A DNA stretch of 36,535 bases, from NCBI GenBank assembly GCA_016200355.1, contig JACQEY010000239.1:1-36535 (forward strand), given 5' to 3'. The position numbers were made by a program, and so were the translations under genes. Position 1 is the stretch's first letter. Each line of letters begins with the position of its first letter. The stretch is from Nitrospirota bacterium. Lineage in GTDB: Bacteria > Nitrospirota > Nitrospiria > Nitrospirales > Nitrospiraceae. Below, piece by piece: positions 34,575-36,535 of the stretch. Under the pieces are notes generated by a model. That model saw only the letters and a list, made by a program, of their open reading frames with translations, did no database searches and was not told where the DNA came from.

Positions 34575-36512
34575 ATGGAAAATATCGAAGCTATCGAAAA
34601 GCGTCTCTGGTCTAGCGCCGACAATCTTCGCGCGAACAGCAACTACGCCAGCAACGAATACTTCCTGCCCGTTATGGGCCTCATCTTCCTGCGCCATGCC
34701 TATAGCCGATATCTAGCGGTTAAGGACAAGCTTGAAGCGAATCTCCCCAAGCGCGGTGGCAAGCCGCGTTCCCTGGCCAAAGAAGATTTCTCGGGCAAAG
34801 GTGCAATCTATCTCAGCCCAGAATCGCAGTTTGACTATTTGGTTGAGCTGCGAGATGCAGACGACCGTGCGGCTGCGATCATCCATGCCATGGAGACGAT
34901 TGAGAAGAGCTACGAAACCCTCAAAGGGGTGCTCCCCAAGGCAGAATATCGAGAGCTGGACAATGATGTTATCGGTCAGCTCCTACGCACGTTCAACGAT
35001 CCAGCTCTGAAGAGCGCCTCGGGCGATGTATTTGGTCGCATCTACGAATACTTCCTCACAGGCTTTGCCGACCAAAAGGCCCATGACAACGGTGAGTTCT
35101 TTACGCCGGTGTCGCTGGTGCAGATGATCGTAAACGTCATCGAGCCGGACCATGGCACAGTGTTGGATCCGGCCTGTGGTTCAGGTGGCATGTTTGTTCA
35201 GAGCGCTCATTTCGTCGAACGTCTGCACCACAATCCAACCGAAGAGCTGACCTTCTTTGGAATGGAGAAAAATGCCACAACGATTCGCCTTGCAAAGATG
35301 AATCTGGCCGTGCATGGCTTGGAAGGAAACATCCAAAAGGCGATCACATACTACGATTGGGAAACCCATGAATTAGTGGGCAAGGCCGACTTCGTCATGG
35401 CTAATCCGCCATTCAACGTGGATGAGGTAGATGCGGAGAAGATCAAGAATGATCTGCGCTTGCCGTTCGGTCTACCCGGTGTGAATAAGGCCAAGAAGGT
35501 CTCCAACGGCAACTACCTCTGGATTTCCTATTTCCATTCGTACCTAGGAGCAAAAGGCAGAGCAGGGTTCGTCATGTCCTCGCAGGCCAGTAGTGCGGGC
35601 CATGGGGAGGCTGAAGTCCGCCGCAAGCTCATCGAGACTGGCGACGTGGATGTGATGATCGCCATTCGCTCAAATTTCTTCTACACCCGCACCGTCCCCT
35701 GCGAACTGTGGCATTTCGACAGAGGGAAACCTGTCGGCCGCCGAGATCAGGTACTGATGCTTGATGCCCGCAACGTTTACCGGAAAGTCACACGGAAGAT
35801 TTATGATTTCTCTCCCGAACAGTTAGCCAACCTCTCGGCGATCGTGTGGCTCTATCGTGGCGAAGCAGGCCGCTTCGTTGACATAGTCCAACGCTACCTC
35901 GGCCGTACACTCATCGAAGCGGTTAAGCTCACTGAGCTGGTCATGACGTTCCATAAAGCCTATGACGCTATGGCCGATGCGACAATACCTTTCCTCAGAG
36001 CCGTTCACAAGAACCCAACGCTGAATGATCTGGCAAAAGAACGAGAAGATGCAGCCAAGGCGTGTTTCCAGGAACTTGAAGTATGGATTGCCCGCATCGC
36101 CAAGGATTGGAAGAAACCTTGTGAACAGAAGCTCGCTGCCCAGAAAAAACGGACTACGGAGCTTGATGCATTGGCTACGGCCTGTCGGGACCTCGTCAAG
36201 GATGTGGATCTTGTTTGCAAGCTCGCGGCGCGATTGGTGGATACCGCTGAGAAGGACGCTGGGGCACGGGAACAAGAAGCTTGGGACGGCCGCTTAATCA
36301 ATCGTCTCGAAAAAGAGTTAGACGCTCACCGTAAAGAGTTGGTCGAACAGCTCAAACAGACTGCCTATTTCCAACGACAGGCCCATTGGCTCCTCTCGCG
36401 CTTCCCTGACGCGAAGCTCGTACCGGTGCCAGGGCTTTGCAAAGTTGTCACACGCGCCGTGATCAAGGCAGCTGACTGGGTTCTACCCCGATATCACGGA
36501 CGGTTGAGTTAA
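34575..36512 (+). CDS. hsdM: Type I restriction-modification system methyltransferase subunit (HsdM)
   Basis: MENIEAIEKRLWSSADNLRANSNYASNEYFLPVMGLIFLRHA; GEFFTPVSLVQMIVNVIEPDHGTVLDPACGSGGMFVQS; VMANPPFNVDEVD (NPPF). Confidence 0.95.
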   Translation: MENIEAIEKRLWSSADNLRANSNYASNEYFLPVMGLIFLRHAYSRYLAVKDKLEANLPKRGGKPRSLAKEDFSGKGAIYLSPESQFDYLVELRDADDRAAAIIHAMETIEKSYETLKGVLPKAEYRELDNDVIGQLLRTFNDPALKSASGDVFGRIYEYFLTGFADQKAHDNGEFFTPVSLVQMIVNVIEPDHGTVLDPACGSGGMFVQSAHFVERLHHNPTEELTFFGMEKNATTIRLAKMNLAVHGLEGNIQKAITYYDWETHELVGKADFVMANPPFNVDEVDAEKIKNDLRLPFGLPGVNKAKKVSNGNYLWISYFHSYLGAKGRAGFVMSSQASSAGHGEAEVRRKLIETGDVDVMIAIRSNFFYTRTVPCELWHFDRGKPVGRRDQVLMLDARNVYRKVTRKIYDFSPEQLANLSAIVWLYRGEAGRFVDIVQRYLGRTLIEAVKLTELVMTFHKAYDAMADATIPFLRAVHKNPTLNDLAKEREDAAKACFQELEVWIARIAKDWKKPCEQKLAAQKKRTTELDALATACRDLVKDVDLVCKLAARLVDTAEKDAGAREQEAWDGRLINRLEKELDAHRKELVEQLKQTAYFQRQAHWLLSRFPDAKLVPVPGLCKVVTRAVIKAADWVLPRYHGRLS

Positions 36513-36535
36513 GAGTCGGTCTGCTTGTTGCTGCA

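Overview
The window looks like ordinary chromosome from a free-living bacterium, with an accessory segment at the right end. Gene content and sequence style suggest Nitrospira/Nitrospirota, but that is inference and was not tested. Recognisable content: a small methyltransferase/VOC block, a beta-propeller lipoprotein, a PmtA-like methyltransferase, dapL, folK-panC, rmuC, a PEP-synthase-like enzyme, glycerate 2-kinase, a lytic transglycosylase, a family-5-like uracil-DNA glycosylase, a transaldolase-family protein, and a minus-strand arginine/lysine block (argD-argF-argG-argH-small lipoprotein // B12-type radical SAM-lysA-dapA-dapB). After 32.6 kb come two toxin-antitoxin modules and a type I restriction-modification hsdM.

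The most interesting signals are not genes. (1) A dispersed intergenic element has four copies (about 3593, 4135, 5839 and 15856). It is built from inverted arms of degenerate 9-bp units (TGGTTTRTY) around a conserved core. One copy is complete, with terminal inverted repeats starting TAGCAGG. (2) A fifth intergenic element (7799-8017) has related termini and a different interior. (3) Two further inverted arrays have the same design with 7-bp units (9219-9298) and 6-bp units (17399-17471, which encodes a protein N-terminus). (4) A direct repeat, TCAAGTCAAGCAACG, precedes each of two TA modules and hsdM, giving a cassette-like layout; one of the toxins is broken by an in-frame TGA. No tRNA, rRNA or CRISPR was seen.
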